Positions 9,738 to 19,337 of a stretch of DNA of 52,340 bases are shown here, piece by piece. The stretch's first letter is position 1; every line of letters begins with the position of its first letter. The DNA comes from an uncultured Bacteroidia bacterium (GTDB lineage Bacteria > Bacteroidota > Bacteroidia > J057 > CALLMJ01): contig CALLMJ010000001.1 in NCBI GenBank assembly GCA_938006875.1, forward strand, positions 1 through 52,340, in the 5' to 3' direction. The notes below the pieces were generated by a model. It searched no databases. It was given only the letters and a program-made list of their open reading frames with translations, and was not told the origin of the DNA. The position numbers and the translations under genes were made by a program.

Positions 9738-10160
9738 ATGATTATTGTAAAAGTTGTAACTAACCAAGAAGATTACGAAAAAGCACTAGAAATAAGGAAG
9801 AAAGTATTTGTGGAAGAACAAGGAGTTCCATTAGAAGAAGACCAAGATGAACATGATAAAACTGCTACACATTATTTAGCTTTTATTGATGGTAATGTTT
9901 GCGGTGCTTGCAGAGTTCGTCTTACTGAAAAAGGGCAAAAAATTGAAAGAAATTGTGTACTTCCTGAATACAGAAATAAAGGAGCTGGTAAAAAACTCAT
10001 GGAACATGTGATTCAACAATTAGACCCTGCATATCCTATTTACTTACATGCCCAAATTGGTGTTCAAATTTTTTATGAGGCTTTGAATTTTGTTCCCGAA
10101 GGTGACATTTTTTATGAAGCCAATATTCCACATATTTTAATGAAGTTAAAACGTTCATGA
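9738..10160 (+). CDS. GNAT family N-acetyltransferase
   Basis: IRKKVFVEEQGVPLEEDQDEHDKTATHYLA...CRVRLT...VLPEYRNKGAGKKLMEHVI. Confidence 0.9.
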   Translation: MIIVKVVTNQEDYEKALEIRKKVFVEEQGVPLEEDQDEHDKTATHYLAFIDGNVCGACRVRLTEKGQKIERNCVLPEYRNKGAGKKLMEHVIQQLDPAYPIYLHAQIGVQIFYEALNFVPEGDIFYEANIPHILMKLKRS

Positions 10161-10951
10161 AAAACCCTTTAAATGAACCTTTAATTCTTGTTTTTTTTAT
10201 ACTTTTTATTTTTGTTGGTTACGGTTTTTATTCTAATCCTATTGTATTATTGGGCATTGAACTCAAAAAAAATAAACTTGAAATTTTTTTTAAACCTGAA
10301 AATTCCTCTAATGAACCTCATTTAGTAGACAAAATTTCCAAAGAACTTATCGAAACTAGTACCATCAAGTTAGATACAACGCCTCAAAGAATTTTATTAA
10401 CAGGGGATTCTATGGTAGAAGGATTAATGTTTGCATTTAAAGATTATGCTGAAGAGAATGGGCATGATTTGTTTCCTGCAATTTGGTATAGTTCATCAAC
10501 ATTAGTCTGGGGGCAATCAGAACAATTAAAAAAACTTATTGATTATTACAAGCCAACTATTATTTTTATGGCTTTAGGGTCTAATGAATTATTTATTCGT
10601 AATATCATTGAAGACCGTGCAAAATATGTAGAAAATATTTTATCACAAGTCGGCGATATAAAATTGATATGGATAGGTCCTCCCAACTGGAAACCTGACA
10701 CGGGGATTAATCAATTGTTAGAAAGTAAATTAGGAAAAAAAAGATTTTTTCTTTCAAAAGATTTACAGTTAGCCAGAGCAAGAGACGGTGCCCATCCTAC
10801 ACGGGGCGCATCTAGAATTTGGGCTGATACACTTTTTAAATGGGTACAATCTCAAAGTTCTTTTCCTTTTTTGGTTCAACCTCCACAAAAAAATTATGGA
10901 AAGACCCCTAACTGTGTATTTGTAAATGGTAATTTTCCTGATGTAAAATAA
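10157..10951 (+). CDS. SGNH/GDSL-like hydrolase
   Basis: GDSMVEGL block, IFMALGSNE block, DGAHPT near C-terminus; N-terminal TM segment. Confidence 0.75.
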   Translation: MKNPLNEPLILVFFILFIFVGYGFYSNPIVLLGIELKKNKLEIFFKPENSSNEPHLVDKISKELIETSTIKLDTTPQRILLTGDSMVEGLMFAFKDYAEENGHDLFPAIWYSSSTLVWGQSEQLKKLIDYYKPTIIFMALGSNELFIRNIIEDRAKYVENILSQVGDIKLIWIGPPNWKPDTGINQLLESKLGKKRFFLSKDLQLARARDGAHPTRGASRIWADTLFKWVQSQSSFPFLVQPPQKNYGKTPNCVFVNGNFPDVK

Positions 10952-10960
10952 AAAGTTAAT

Positions 10961-11443
10961 TTATTTAAGAGCTTTTTTCCAATAATTTAATTTTTCTTCA
11001 AAATTCATTTTTGCGTTGGCAGGGCTTGTGCTTGGTAATGCTTGATAATCAATAAAATCTAAAAATTCAAACTGTTTTTTATACAATTGAAACGCAGTAT
11101 TGCCATTAAAAAGAACTTTTTTTAAATTGGGTAATTGCAGTTGTAATTCAAATATGTTGTTCGTTTGAATGTCTTTGAGATTACTATCTAAACTACCATT
11201 TCTTTGAGCTTTCATCACCAAATCCCATAATCCTAAACGATAATATAAAAGTAAATTTTTTTGTTTATAAGAATCAGCAGTTAAAAATTCTGTTGAATAT
11301 AACACAGAAAGTATTTTCCAGAATACATTTTGAGGATGAGCATAATATCTTTGTTCTTGCAAGGATTTTTCTCCGGGTAATGTACCTAAAATAAGGATTT
11401 CTGTTTGATGATTATAAATGGGTTCAAAGGAATATTTTAACAT
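10961..11443 (-). CDS. DNA-deoxyinosine (hypoxanthine-DNA) glycosylase, UDG superfamily
   Basis: ILILGTLPGEKSLQEQRYYAHPQNVFWKIL ... LPSTSPANA motifs. Confidence 0.85.
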   Translation of the reverse strand: MLKYSFEPIYNHQTEILILGTLPGEKSLQEQRYYAHPQNVFWKILSVLYSTEFLTADSYKQKNLLLYYRLGLWDLVMKAQRNGSLDSNLKDIQTNNIFELQLQLPNLKKVLFNGNTAFQLYKKQFEFLDFIDYQALPSTSPANAKMNFEEKLNYWKKALK

Positions 11444-11452
11444 ATTAAGTAT

Positions 11453-12463
11453 TTATTGCTCTTCCCAACGGTATAGTATAGTGGTTTTAAATGATTTAGG
11501 GTCTTGAACGCCTAAGTAATCTAATACTTTCTCAGAAATTTCTAGTATAACATTAGGATTTGTTTTTTTTCCTACTACCTCAACAAATACAGAACGTCCG
11601 GTTATTAAATGAGTAACTTCAATCAGTTTACCAACAGGAACAACATCATGCAAACATTGCAATTTTTTAGGATTTAATAAGGGATTATTGGTAACCAAAA
11701 TTTCTCCAATTTCACTAACTTCGTAGTACTTTTTATTTTTCTTTTTGTCAAAATTAGGATAAGCAAAAGCTGATGGAGGAAGGCTTTTTAATTTTTCTGC
11801 TTCTCTGGGCTTTACTTCAGTTTCTTGAACTGCTGGAACAAAATTATCGGAGTTGTTTTTATTGGAATTTGATAAATCTGTATAAGATTCGATTTTGTAA
11901 CCAACGATTAAAGATTTTCCTTCGGGGAGAGTAAAATCTTTTAAGTTGTTCCAATCTATAATTTCTTTGACTGTAACGTCGTATTTTTTGGAAATGGAAT
12001 AGAGGTTATCACCCGTTACAATTACGTGTTTTATAGGAACTTTTTGGTTTAGAATAAGTTTTCTTCTAGGGATTTTTAAAATTTGACCGATTTCAATATC
12101 ATAATTAGGAAGACCGTTGGCTTCACGAATTTCTAAGGAAGTAATATCATATTTTTGGCTGATTTTGAAAATGGTTTCACCAGCTTCAACTTTGTAAAGT
12201 AAATAAACAATACCATTTTCAATAACTTGCCCAACGGAGTCTTTTGGAGCAAAAAAAGGATTATAAACGAAGTTTGAAGTAAGCGTGAAGGATGCGAAGG
12301 GTTTAGCACTACCTTTGACTGAAAGGAAAAGAATCGTGATATATTGAACTTGCCGAAATACCGAAGCAAATAGCGAAGCCCACTTCTGCAAGCTCTGTGT
12401 AAACGTAGCCAGCCGTAGCAAAGCAAGGGACACGCCCATATTATTATTTTTACTTACTTTCAT
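11453..12463 (-). CDS. LysM-domain protein with repeat-derived N-terminus
   Basis: Two LysM repeats (YKVEAGETIFKISQKYDITSLEIREANGL; HVIVTGDNLYSISKKYDVTVKEIIDWNNL); N-terminal LATFTQSLQKWASLFAS encoded by repeat family 1. Confidence 0.85.
   Translation of the reverse strand: MKVSKNNNMGVSLALLRLATFTQSLQKWASLFASVFRQVQYITILFLSVKGSAKPFASFTLTSNFVYNPFFAPKDSVGQVIENGIVYLLYKVEAGETIFKISQKYDITSLEIREANGLPNYDIEIGQILKIPRRKLILNQKVPIKHVIVTGDNLYSISKKYDVTVKEIIDWNNLKDFTLPEGKSLIVGYKIESYTDLSNSNKNNSDNFVPAVQETEVKPREAEKLKSLPPSAFAYPNFDKKKNKKYYEVSEIGEILVTNNPLLNPKKLQCLHDVVPVGKLIEVTHLITGRSVFVEVVGKKTNPNVILEISEKVLDYLGVQDPKSFKTTILYRWEEQ
12275..12438 (-). repeat. Palindromic repeat family 1, copy D, within coding sequence
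   Basis: Minus strand gggcgtgtcccttgctttgctacggctggctacgtttacacagagcttgcagaagtgggcttcgct...cggtatttcggcaagttcaatatatcacgattc. Confidence 0.7.
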
Positions 12464-13692
12464 TTGCTAATAGCTTGCTTAATTTGGGAATAAAAATCTT
12501 TTATGTCTTTTTGCATAGGTAAAAGATTTTCTGGTAAAATCTTCTCAGAAGTATCTAATATTTTGTGAACCAAATGGTTATCAACATTGATATGATTATA
12601 AGCGTAAAAAATAAATGGCATACGGTAGAACTGTAATTTTCGAAGTAAATGACTCGGTATTTTTCCGTTTAAAGACTTTAATTTTTCGAATTTCCATAAA
12701 TTAGAAGTATGGATTAAATCTTCATAAGGTTTTTGGGGAATTTCAAAATATAACCTTTTGGTTAGACCTATAATATTCCAATGATTTTTCATTGCACGGG
12801 TGATTTCATTATCAAAACTTGCAAGAGTATAAACATCAAATTGAAATGCATTATTTTGTAAAATTCTATAAAAAAACCAATTGGCTCTATCTAAAATTTG
12901 AGGAGAAGAAAAAGGAAATTCTAATTTAGTTCTGATTTGTGAATTGGAAAAAAATAATTGATTTTCAAATATTTGAACTTGTAAATTTTCTTCAATTTCG
13001 TCTTTTGAAATATTAAGTTGTTGAAAATAAATGTTTTGAATCCAAACGTCATACCAAACAGAATTTAGTCCTTCAAAGTAAATAATTTTTACATCTTTAC
13101 GGTGGTTTAAAATGATTTGGCTATATAGAGCGTAATAATAAGTATTTTCACTATTGATAAAAAGTATAGCATTGGGTTCAGTTTCATTAAGAATATTTTG
13201 AGCCATTTCTATTAAGGGTTCATAGAAATAATTTTTGCTCATTTCTTTGAAAGCCCATTTCATGGAATCTATTTTATTAAAATTCCAATAAGCTAAAGCT
13301 AAACGACCCCATATATTGTTGAGCATGGCATCAGGTTCATAGGACAAATCTTTCAGTTGTAATTCTTCTTGATTAAGTTCTAAGGTTTTTTTATAAGTAT
13401 CACTAATTAATTGTGCCTGATGTTTTTTTAAATTTTCAATGGCATCAAAATCATTACAGTACATTTTTTGGTAAGTTAAAGCTAAACGAAACCAAGCTTC
13501 AGAAGATTTAGGCTGAATTTCAATAGCTTTTTGAAAAGCTTTTTCAGCGGCTTTTAAATCATTGTAAGGAAAAGTTTTCATGTATTCATACTTTCCGGTT
13601 TCCATCCATTCTTCATAGGTGGATTGAGAAAATATATTCAACGAAAACAAGTATAAAAAATTAAAAATGAGTATTTTATATAAAAAATTCAT
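12460..13692 (-). CDS. Tetratricopeptide-repeat protein, signal peptide
   Basis: AAEKAFQKAIEIQPKSSEAWFRLALTYQKM TPR; start moved to MNFLYKILIFNFLYLFSLNIFSQ. Confidence 0.7.
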   Translation of the reverse strand: MNFLYKILIFNFLYLFSLNIFSQSTYEEWMETGKYEYMKTFPYNDLKAAEKAFQKAIEIQPKSSEAWFRLALTYQKMYCNDFDAIENLKKHQAQLISDTYKKTLELNQEELQLKDLSYEPDAMLNNIWGRLALAYWNFNKIDSMKWAFKEMSKNYFYEPLIEMAQNILNETEPNAILFINSENTYYYALYSQIILNHRKDVKIIYFEGLNSVWYDVWIQNIYFQQLNISKDEIEENLQVQIFENQLFFSNSQIRTKLEFPFSSPQILDRANWFFYRILQNNAFQFDVYTLASFDNEITRAMKNHWNIIGLTKRLYFEIPQKPYEDLIHTSNLWKFEKLKSLNGKIPSHLLRKLQFYRMPFIFYAYNHINVDNHLVHKILDTSEKILPENLLPMQKDIKDFYSQIKQAISK

Positions 13693-13730
13693 GATGATTA
13701 TGCTACAAAAATAAAAAAAATTTGATAATT

Positions 13731-15134
13731 TTAAACCCAAAAACTTTGTTTAAGTTTAGGAACAATTACATTTTGAAAACCTTTCTGAATTAAAAAAGTT
13801 TGAAAACATTCTGCTGTTTCGGTTTCGCTGTGAACTAAAAATATTAGCTGAAGCTGATTTTTGTCTAATGGATTAATAAAATCTAAGAGTTCCAATTTAT
13901 CAGCATGAGCGGAATAACCATCAATTTTTTCTATTCTTGCGTTTACTTTATAAATTTCCCCAAAAATAACCACTTCTTTTTGTCCAGATATTAACTTACC
14001 ACCCAGAGATTCAGGAGTACAATGACCTGAAAAAAGTATAGTATTTTTAGGATTTTCTATTGAGTGCATAATATGATGTTTTACGGGCCCGGCTTCTGCC
14101 ATTCCTGATGCGGAAATTATAATCATAGGACCTTGTGCTTCATTTAATTTTTTGGAATCTGAACGTTCCGTTACATAATACAAGTTATCAAAATGGAATG
14201 CATCGCCATCTGTTTTTTGCATGTATTCTTTGATGTCTTGATTGAAATATTCTGAAAATCTTCTCATGATATAAGTAGCTTTGATAGAAAGCGGACTGTC
14301 CACATAAACAGGGATTCTGGGCAATAGACCTTGGGTCTTTAATCTATCTAAGGCGTAAATAATTTCTTGAGTTCTATCTACACTAAATGCAGGTATAATT
14401 AATTTTCCTTTGTTTTTAATACAAGTTTCATAGACAATATCAAACAAAATAGAATCTTGAGAAGGTCTATGAGTTTTGTTACCATAAGTACTTTCACAAA
14501 TTAAAACATTGGGATTAGGTAAAATTTCAGGACTTTTTAAGATTTTATCTATTTCTCTACCCACATCGCCAGTATAGGTAATTCTAAATTCATGTGGAGT
14601 GTTTCTATGAAAATATAAATTTGCACAAGCAGAACCAATAATATGCCCTGCATCGGTTAAGTATAAATCTACTTCATCATTTATTTTAAAAAACTGATTA
14701 TAATTTACCATAAATAAAAACTCAAAACTTGCTTTTGCATCTTCGATTGTGTATATAGGAGCAATAGGTTTCAAACCTTTTTTGGCTCTTCTTTTATTAA
14801 CATATTCAATATCTAATTCTTGAATTTTTGCACTATCTTCAAGCATGATTTGAGCTAATTCTAAGGTAGGTGGCGTGCAATAAATATTACCTTTAAAACC
14901 TTCTTTTACTAATTTGGGAATTAAACCGCAATGGTCTATATGGGCATGGGTTAAGATTAAACAATCAATAGTTCTTGGGTCAAAACCAAACTGTCTATTA
15001 GGGTCTTTATCACTTTTGCCTTGAAATAAACCACAGTCTAATAAAATTTTGTAACCATTAGGGGTTTCTATTACATGCTTGGAACCCGTAACGGTTTCTA
15101 CCCCACCGTAAAATGTGATTTTAATATTTTTCAT
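13731..15134 (-). CDS. MBL-fold beta-CASP metallo-hydrolase (CPSF73/RNA-processing type)
   Basis: LTHAHIDHCGLIPKLV, SGMAEAGPVKHHIMH, FSGHC, VHSETE; start MKNIKITFYGG. Confidence 0.92.
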   Translation of the reverse strand: MKNIKITFYGGVETVTGSKHVIETPNGYKILLDCGLFQGKSDKDPNRQFGFDPRTIDCLILTHAHIDHCGLIPKLVKEGFKGNIYCTPPTLELAQIMLEDSAKIQELDIEYVNKRRAKKGLKPIAPIYTIEDAKASFEFLFMVNYNQFFKINDEVDLYLTDAGHIIGSACANLYFHRNTPHEFRITYTGDVGREIDKILKSPEILPNPNVLICESTYGNKTHRPSQDSILFDIVYETCIKNKGKLIIPAFSVDRTQEIIYALDRLKTQGLLPRIPVYVDSPLSIKATYIMRRFSEYFNQDIKEYMQKTDGDAFHFDNLYYVTERSDSKKLNEAQGPMIIISASGMAEAGPVKHHIMHSIENPKNTILFSGHCTPESLGGKLISGQKEVVIFGEIYKVNARIEKIDGYSAHADKLELLDFINPLDKNQLQLIFLVHSETETAECFQTFLIQKGFQNVIVPKLKQSFWV

Positions 15135-15243
15135 GAACGTAAATATAAAACAAAAATTGTTAAGCGATTTCCAAATAAAAAACATCTTAAAGATTTTTTG
15201 GATATTTTATTTTTTTTGTAGTTTTACGAACTCTTTTATTCCA

Positions 15244-15705
15244 ATGAAATATTTTTTTACTCTTTCGTTAGTACTTTTGATGTTAGTAGGTTGTAGTGGA
15301 AATTCTACTCATCAAAATTTGAATAATCAACCTAAAACTGAAAAAAATAAACAAACAAAGGTTGCAAATTCTGATAGCTCTGATACTCAATCATCTGATA
15401 AGAAAGACAAAAAGTTAAAGATTAGTTCAAAAGTTGTTTTAACAAAGCATGCTCAGTGTAGAATGGATTGTAGAAAAATTGATTTAGAGGAAATTAAAGA
15501 AATTGTTACAAAAGGACAAATAAATCCTAAAAAGTCAGAGTTAAAGAAAAAACCTTGTCCAGTTTTAGCGATGGAAGGTATTACCAGTAAAGAGAAACAA
15601 AAAATTAGAGTAGTTTTAGCGGCTTGTAAAGAAGAAACTAAAATTATAACAGTTATTGATTTGAACCAAAAAATTGATGACCCCAGTTGTAAAAACTGTA
15701 AATAA
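15244..15705 (+). CDS. Lipoprotein with DUF4258-like domain
   Basis: LVLLMLVGCSG lipobox; VVLTKHAQCRMDCRKIDLEEIKEIVTKGQI ... KIRVVLAACKEETKIITVIDL. Confidence 0.75.
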   Translation: MKYFFTLSLVLLMLVGCSGNSTHQNLNNQPKTEKNKQTKVANSDSSDTQSSDKKDKKLKISSKVVLTKHAQCRMDCRKIDLEEIKEIVTKGQINPKKSELKKKPCPVLAMEGITSKEKQKIRVVLAACKEETKIITVIDLNQKIDDPSCKNCK

Positions 15706-15708
15706 TTT

Positions 15709-16725
15709 ATGCTTTATAATCAAATTATTCAAAAAATTCAAAAAAAAGAATTTTCGCCTGTATATTTTTTGTGTGGTGAAGAAAATTATTTTATAGATAA
15801 AATTTATGAAGCGCTTGATAATAATGTTTTAAGGGAATCAGAAAAGGGATTTAATTATGATGTGCTTTATGCACCAGAAATCAAGCTGGGTCAAGTGATA
15901 GCGGCAGCAAGGGGTTATCCCATGATGGCAGAAAAAAGATTAGTGATTGTCAAAGAATTACAAAGAGCAAAAAAAGATGACCTTGAGATTTTAACACCTT
16001 ATTTAGAAAAACCTGTTCCTACAACCGTACTAGTTTTAATTTACAAAGATAAAAAATTGCCTGATGGGCGTTCTAAGTTCATGAAAGCCCTAAAAAATTC
16101 TGCTGTTTTTTTTGAATCTAAAGCTTTATATGAAAAAGATGTTATTCTTTACATTCAACAAATGGTGAGTGATAAGCAGTTTCAAATTGATAGTGATGCT
16201 CTTCAAATCATTGTGCAATATTTAGGTACTAATCTTCAACTGATTGAAAGTGAACTAAAAAAAATATTTATTTACTTGAATGCCAAGAACCTCAATAAAA
16301 TTACCAAAGAAATTGTATTTGAATTTGTTAATATAGATAAAGATTTTAATGTTTTTCAATTAATTGATGCTTTGGGTTTAAAAGATGTAAATAATGCCCA
16401 TCTTATTATTGACCAAATGAGTAAAAATTTTAAAGAACAACCACCTTTAATGTTGATTCCCCAAATTTATAAATTTTATTTACAACTCGGAATGTTAAAA
16501 CAATCCAATAAGAACAATGAAAAAGAAATTGCAGAATTTCTTAAAATTAATCCCTATTTTGCGACAAAATATAAATTAGCTTTACAAAAATATAGCATTT
16601 CCAAAATTAAACAAAACTTGTTACATCTTTTAAATGCGGATTTATCGTTAAAAGGAATACATTCAACGAGAATGGGTGAGGTTCATATTATGAAAACCTT
16701 AATAATCAATTTGCTATCACAATAA
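15709..16725 (+). CDS. holA: DNA polymerase III subunit delta
   Basis: FSPVYFLCGEENYFIDKIYEAL, AARGYPMMAEKRLVIVKEL, YLGTNLQLIESELKKIFIYL. Confidence 0.9.
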   Translation: MLYNQIIQKIQKKEFSPVYFLCGEENYFIDKIYEALDNNVLRESEKGFNYDVLYAPEIKLGQVIAAARGYPMMAEKRLVIVKELQRAKKDDLEILTPYLEKPVPTTVLVLIYKDKKLPDGRSKFMKALKNSAVFFESKALYEKDVILYIQQMVSDKQFQIDSDALQIIVQYLGTNLQLIESELKKIFIYLNAKNLNKITKEIVFEFVNIDKDFNVFQLIDALGLKDVNNAHLIIDQMSKNFKEQPPLMLIPQIYKFYLQLGMLKQSNKNNEKEIAEFLKINPYFATKYKLALQKYSISKIKQNLLHLLNADLSLKGIHSTRMGEVHIMKTLIINLLSQ

Positions 16726-16872
16726 ACTTTTTTAACATAAATAAGTAACTGATTTTTATTGAATTGTATTTTAATTTTTTAGTTTTTTAAGTGGTTTTCC
16801 ACACAAGGTGAAAAAGAATAAAATGTTATTCATTAAAAAAGTTGATATTTTCGTATAAATTTCATTTGAGGT

Positions 16873-17973
16873 ATGAATTGGAAAAACTATGCTTTTGCAG
16901 GCTTAACTCTTTTTCTGGGTTTTGTTGTGGGTAGTTATTATACTCATTATTTAATTGACCAAAAATGGCAAAATTTTGCGCCTTTTCAATATCAAAAAAA
17001 TACTTTTAGTGTAAATTTAGAAAATCAAGTTGATTTTACAGAAGGTTCAGAACAAGCGTTACAGTCAACTGTTTCTATAAAAGCATGGAAAACCAATCAA
17101 AAAGAATCAACGGGCGCAGGAGTAATTTTTAATTTACAAGGATATATTATTACCAATTATCATGTCATCAAAAGTTCGAAATTAATAGAAGTAGAACTTC
17201 ATAATCAAGTAAAATTAGAAGCTAAATTAATTGGATATGATGAATTTACGGATTTGGCAGTTTTAAAAATTCAAACGGATATTCCTCTTAAACCTATAGT
17301 TTTTAGTAATTCTGACCAATTAAAAGTTGGACAATGGGTTTTAGCTATTGGTTGTCCATTTCATTTACATTCAACAGTTACAAAAGGTATCGTAAGTGGT
17401 TTAGGAAGAGATATAGGAGTTCTTAAAAATCAATTAGATAACCAAGAGTTTTCTGATTTAATTATTGAATCTTTTATACAAACAGATGCTCCTATTAATC
17501 CCGGAAATTCTGGTGGTCCACTTGTTAATTTGAAAGGTGAAATGGTGGGTATTAATACAGCTATAGCTTCTGAATCGGGTTATTTTGAAGGTTTTAGTTT
17601 TTCAATTCCGTCAAATTTAGTTCTTAAAGTTGTTAAAGATATTATAACTTTTGGTAAAGTGAATAGAAGTTTTTTGGGAATTACTGCTCAAAATACCAAT
17701 AATCCTTTTTTTTATAAAAAATTGAATACCAATGGTTTAGAAATCTCATCAGTTTCATTAAATTCTCCAGCATTTCATGCGGGTTTAATGGAAGGAGATA
17801 TTATTTTAGCAATAAATAACATAAAATTAAAAAATTTTCCTGATTTAAAACAAAAAATTGCAACTCTTTCACCTAATGAAACTGTAAATTTGAAAATATT
17901 CAGAAATGATCAGGTTATTTCTGTAAAAGTTTTATTAGAATCTCTAAATTCTTATTTAGGTTATGAAAACTAA
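16873..17973 (+). CDS. HtrA/Deg-type trypsin-like serine protease with PDZ domain
   Basis: NYHVI, FTDLAVLKI, GNSGGPL triad; C-terminal PDZ; N-terminal TM anchor. Confidence 0.92.
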   Translation: MNWKNYAFAGLTLFLGFVVGSYYTHYLIDQKWQNFAPFQYQKNTFSVNLENQVDFTEGSEQALQSTVSIKAWKTNQKESTGAGVIFNLQGYIITNYHVIKSSKLIEVELHNQVKLEAKLIGYDEFTDLAVLKIQTDIPLKPIVFSNSDQLKVGQWVLAIGCPFHLHSTVTKGIVSGLGRDIGVLKNQLDNQEFSDLIIESFIQTDAPINPGNSGGPLVNLKGEMVGINTAIASESGYFEGFSFSIPSNLVLKVVKDIITFGKVNRSFLGITAQNTNNPFFYKKLNTNGLEISSVSLNSPAFHAGLMEGDIILAINNIKLKNFPDLKQKIATLSPNETVNLKIFRNDQVISVKVLLESLNSYLGYEN

Positions 17974-18049
17974 CAAACTAAATTCCTGCTATTTGATTAA
18001 GTTAGCCATCAGTTGCCAATATAAAAATTCGCAATCTTTTAGATGAATT

Positions 18050-18700
18050 TTATAATTCTTCTAAAAAATCTAATAAGAACCTTTCTCCATTTTCAATGGC
18101 TTCTTGGAGTTGCCATTTATGTTTATCTCTGGGTTCAACGTAATTAGAAATTGCTCTAAAAGCATAAAAAGGGACATTTTCTTCTAAACAAACTTGAAAA
18201 AAGGCGGCACTTTCCATAGTTTCAATATGTTTGTTTTTCCATCTTCTGCCTAATTCTATTATACTTTCTTGAGAGCCACTTACTTGGTTTAAGGTCAAAC
18301 CAGAAACTTTTTTTAAGTTAGAGGAAGAAGGATTAGGATTTCTGATAGTGTTGTAATATGCTTGATTATTTGCATAAAAATTTACGAAGCCCATGGCCCT
18401 CATACCTTCAAATCCAGATTGAGATAAAATGCCTAAGTCTGCATAACATTCCTCAACTACCTCTACAACTTCACCTAATTGAATTTCTTGAGAAAATGAA
18501 CCAGCAACACCAAAATTTATGGCTAATTCAAAGCGATTTTTAGTAAAATACTTCCCTAATTTATAGGCAATATTCACCATACCCATTCCTGTAATTAAAG
18601 GAACAATTCTATGTCCTTTAAATACAAACGACTCTTTACCAAATTTGTCAATAATATCTGCTAATTCAATTTGAGTAGCAGCAACTAAAAGTATATTCAT
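18050..18700 (-). CDS. mqnB: Futalosine hydrolase
   Basis: MNILLVAATQIELADI, INFGVAGSF, ETMESAAFFQVCLEENVPFYAFRAISNYVEPRDKHKW. Confidence 0.85.
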   Translation of the reverse strand: MNILLVAATQIELADIIDKFGKESFVFKGHRIVPLITGMGMVNIAYKLGKYFTKNRFELAINFGVAGSFSQEIQLGEVVEVVEECYADLGILSQSGFEGMRAMGFVNFYANNQAYYNTIRNPNPSSSNLKKVSGLTLNQVSGSQESIIELGRRWKNKHIETMESAAFFQVCLEENVPFYAFRAISNYVEPRDKHKWQLQEAIENGERFLLDFLEEL

Positions 18701-18701
18701 A

Positions 18702-19337
18702 TTAGTTAATTTCTATTGTTGTTTTGTACCACATTTTAACAGGTTCTCCGTTTAAAGTAGCAGGTCTAAATTTAAGTTTTTGAATTTTATCAGCTACTAT
18801 ATATTCTAATTTTTTATTGGTAACTCCAAAAAAATAATGTTTTAAGTAGTTCCCATGAGTACTTACCAAAATACCAACAACAACTTTACCTTTCACTCCA
18901 TAAAGTTTTGCATCTATTTTAATGTCTTCAATAATTTGTGGTAAATTTTTGGGTTTAGCTTCTCTATCCACTAAAACAAATTCATTGGGAGCAGGGTCTT
19001 CTTTAGGATTGTAAACATCTGTTTCTGGCAAGTCCGGGAAATCAGGTTCTTTGATTTCTGGTTCTACCTTTTTTTCTTCTTTTTCTATTTTCTTTTTTTC
19101 TTTTTCTTCTTCTATTTTCTTTTCAACTTTTGATGTATCATTTTTTAAAGTGTCAGTAGATAAATTTATTAGAGTATCTTTTTGAGATATTTGTATTTTT
19201 TCTTGGGTATCATTTTGGTTTATTTGGATATTTTCTTTTTTTTCTTCTTCTACAACTTCAACTTTTGGTGTTTGAGTACAATTTAATAAAATAGTTATAC
19301 CAATTAAAAACAATATTTTTTTCATTAAATTAAGCAT
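18702..19337 (-). CDS. TonB C-terminal-domain lipoprotein-like protein
   Basis: GITILLNC lipobox-like; charged K/E linker; KVVVGILVSTHGN...IQKLKFRPATLNGEPVKMWYKTTIEIN. Confidence 0.8.
   Translation of the reverse strand: MLNLMKKILFLIGITILLNCTQTPKVEVVEEEKKENIQINQNDTQEKIQISQKDTLINLSTDTLKNDTSKVEKKIEEEKEKKKIEKEEKKVEPEIKEPDFPDLPETDVYNPKEDPAPNEFVLVDREAKPKNLPQIIEDIKIDAKLYGVKGKVVVGILVSTHGNYLKHYFFGVTNKKLEYIVADKIQKLKFRPATLNGEPVKMWYKTTIEIN

Noticed and set aside
12133-12426. ORF 12133..12426 (-)
   Set aside because: Shadow frame within the LysM gene and its embedded repeat.
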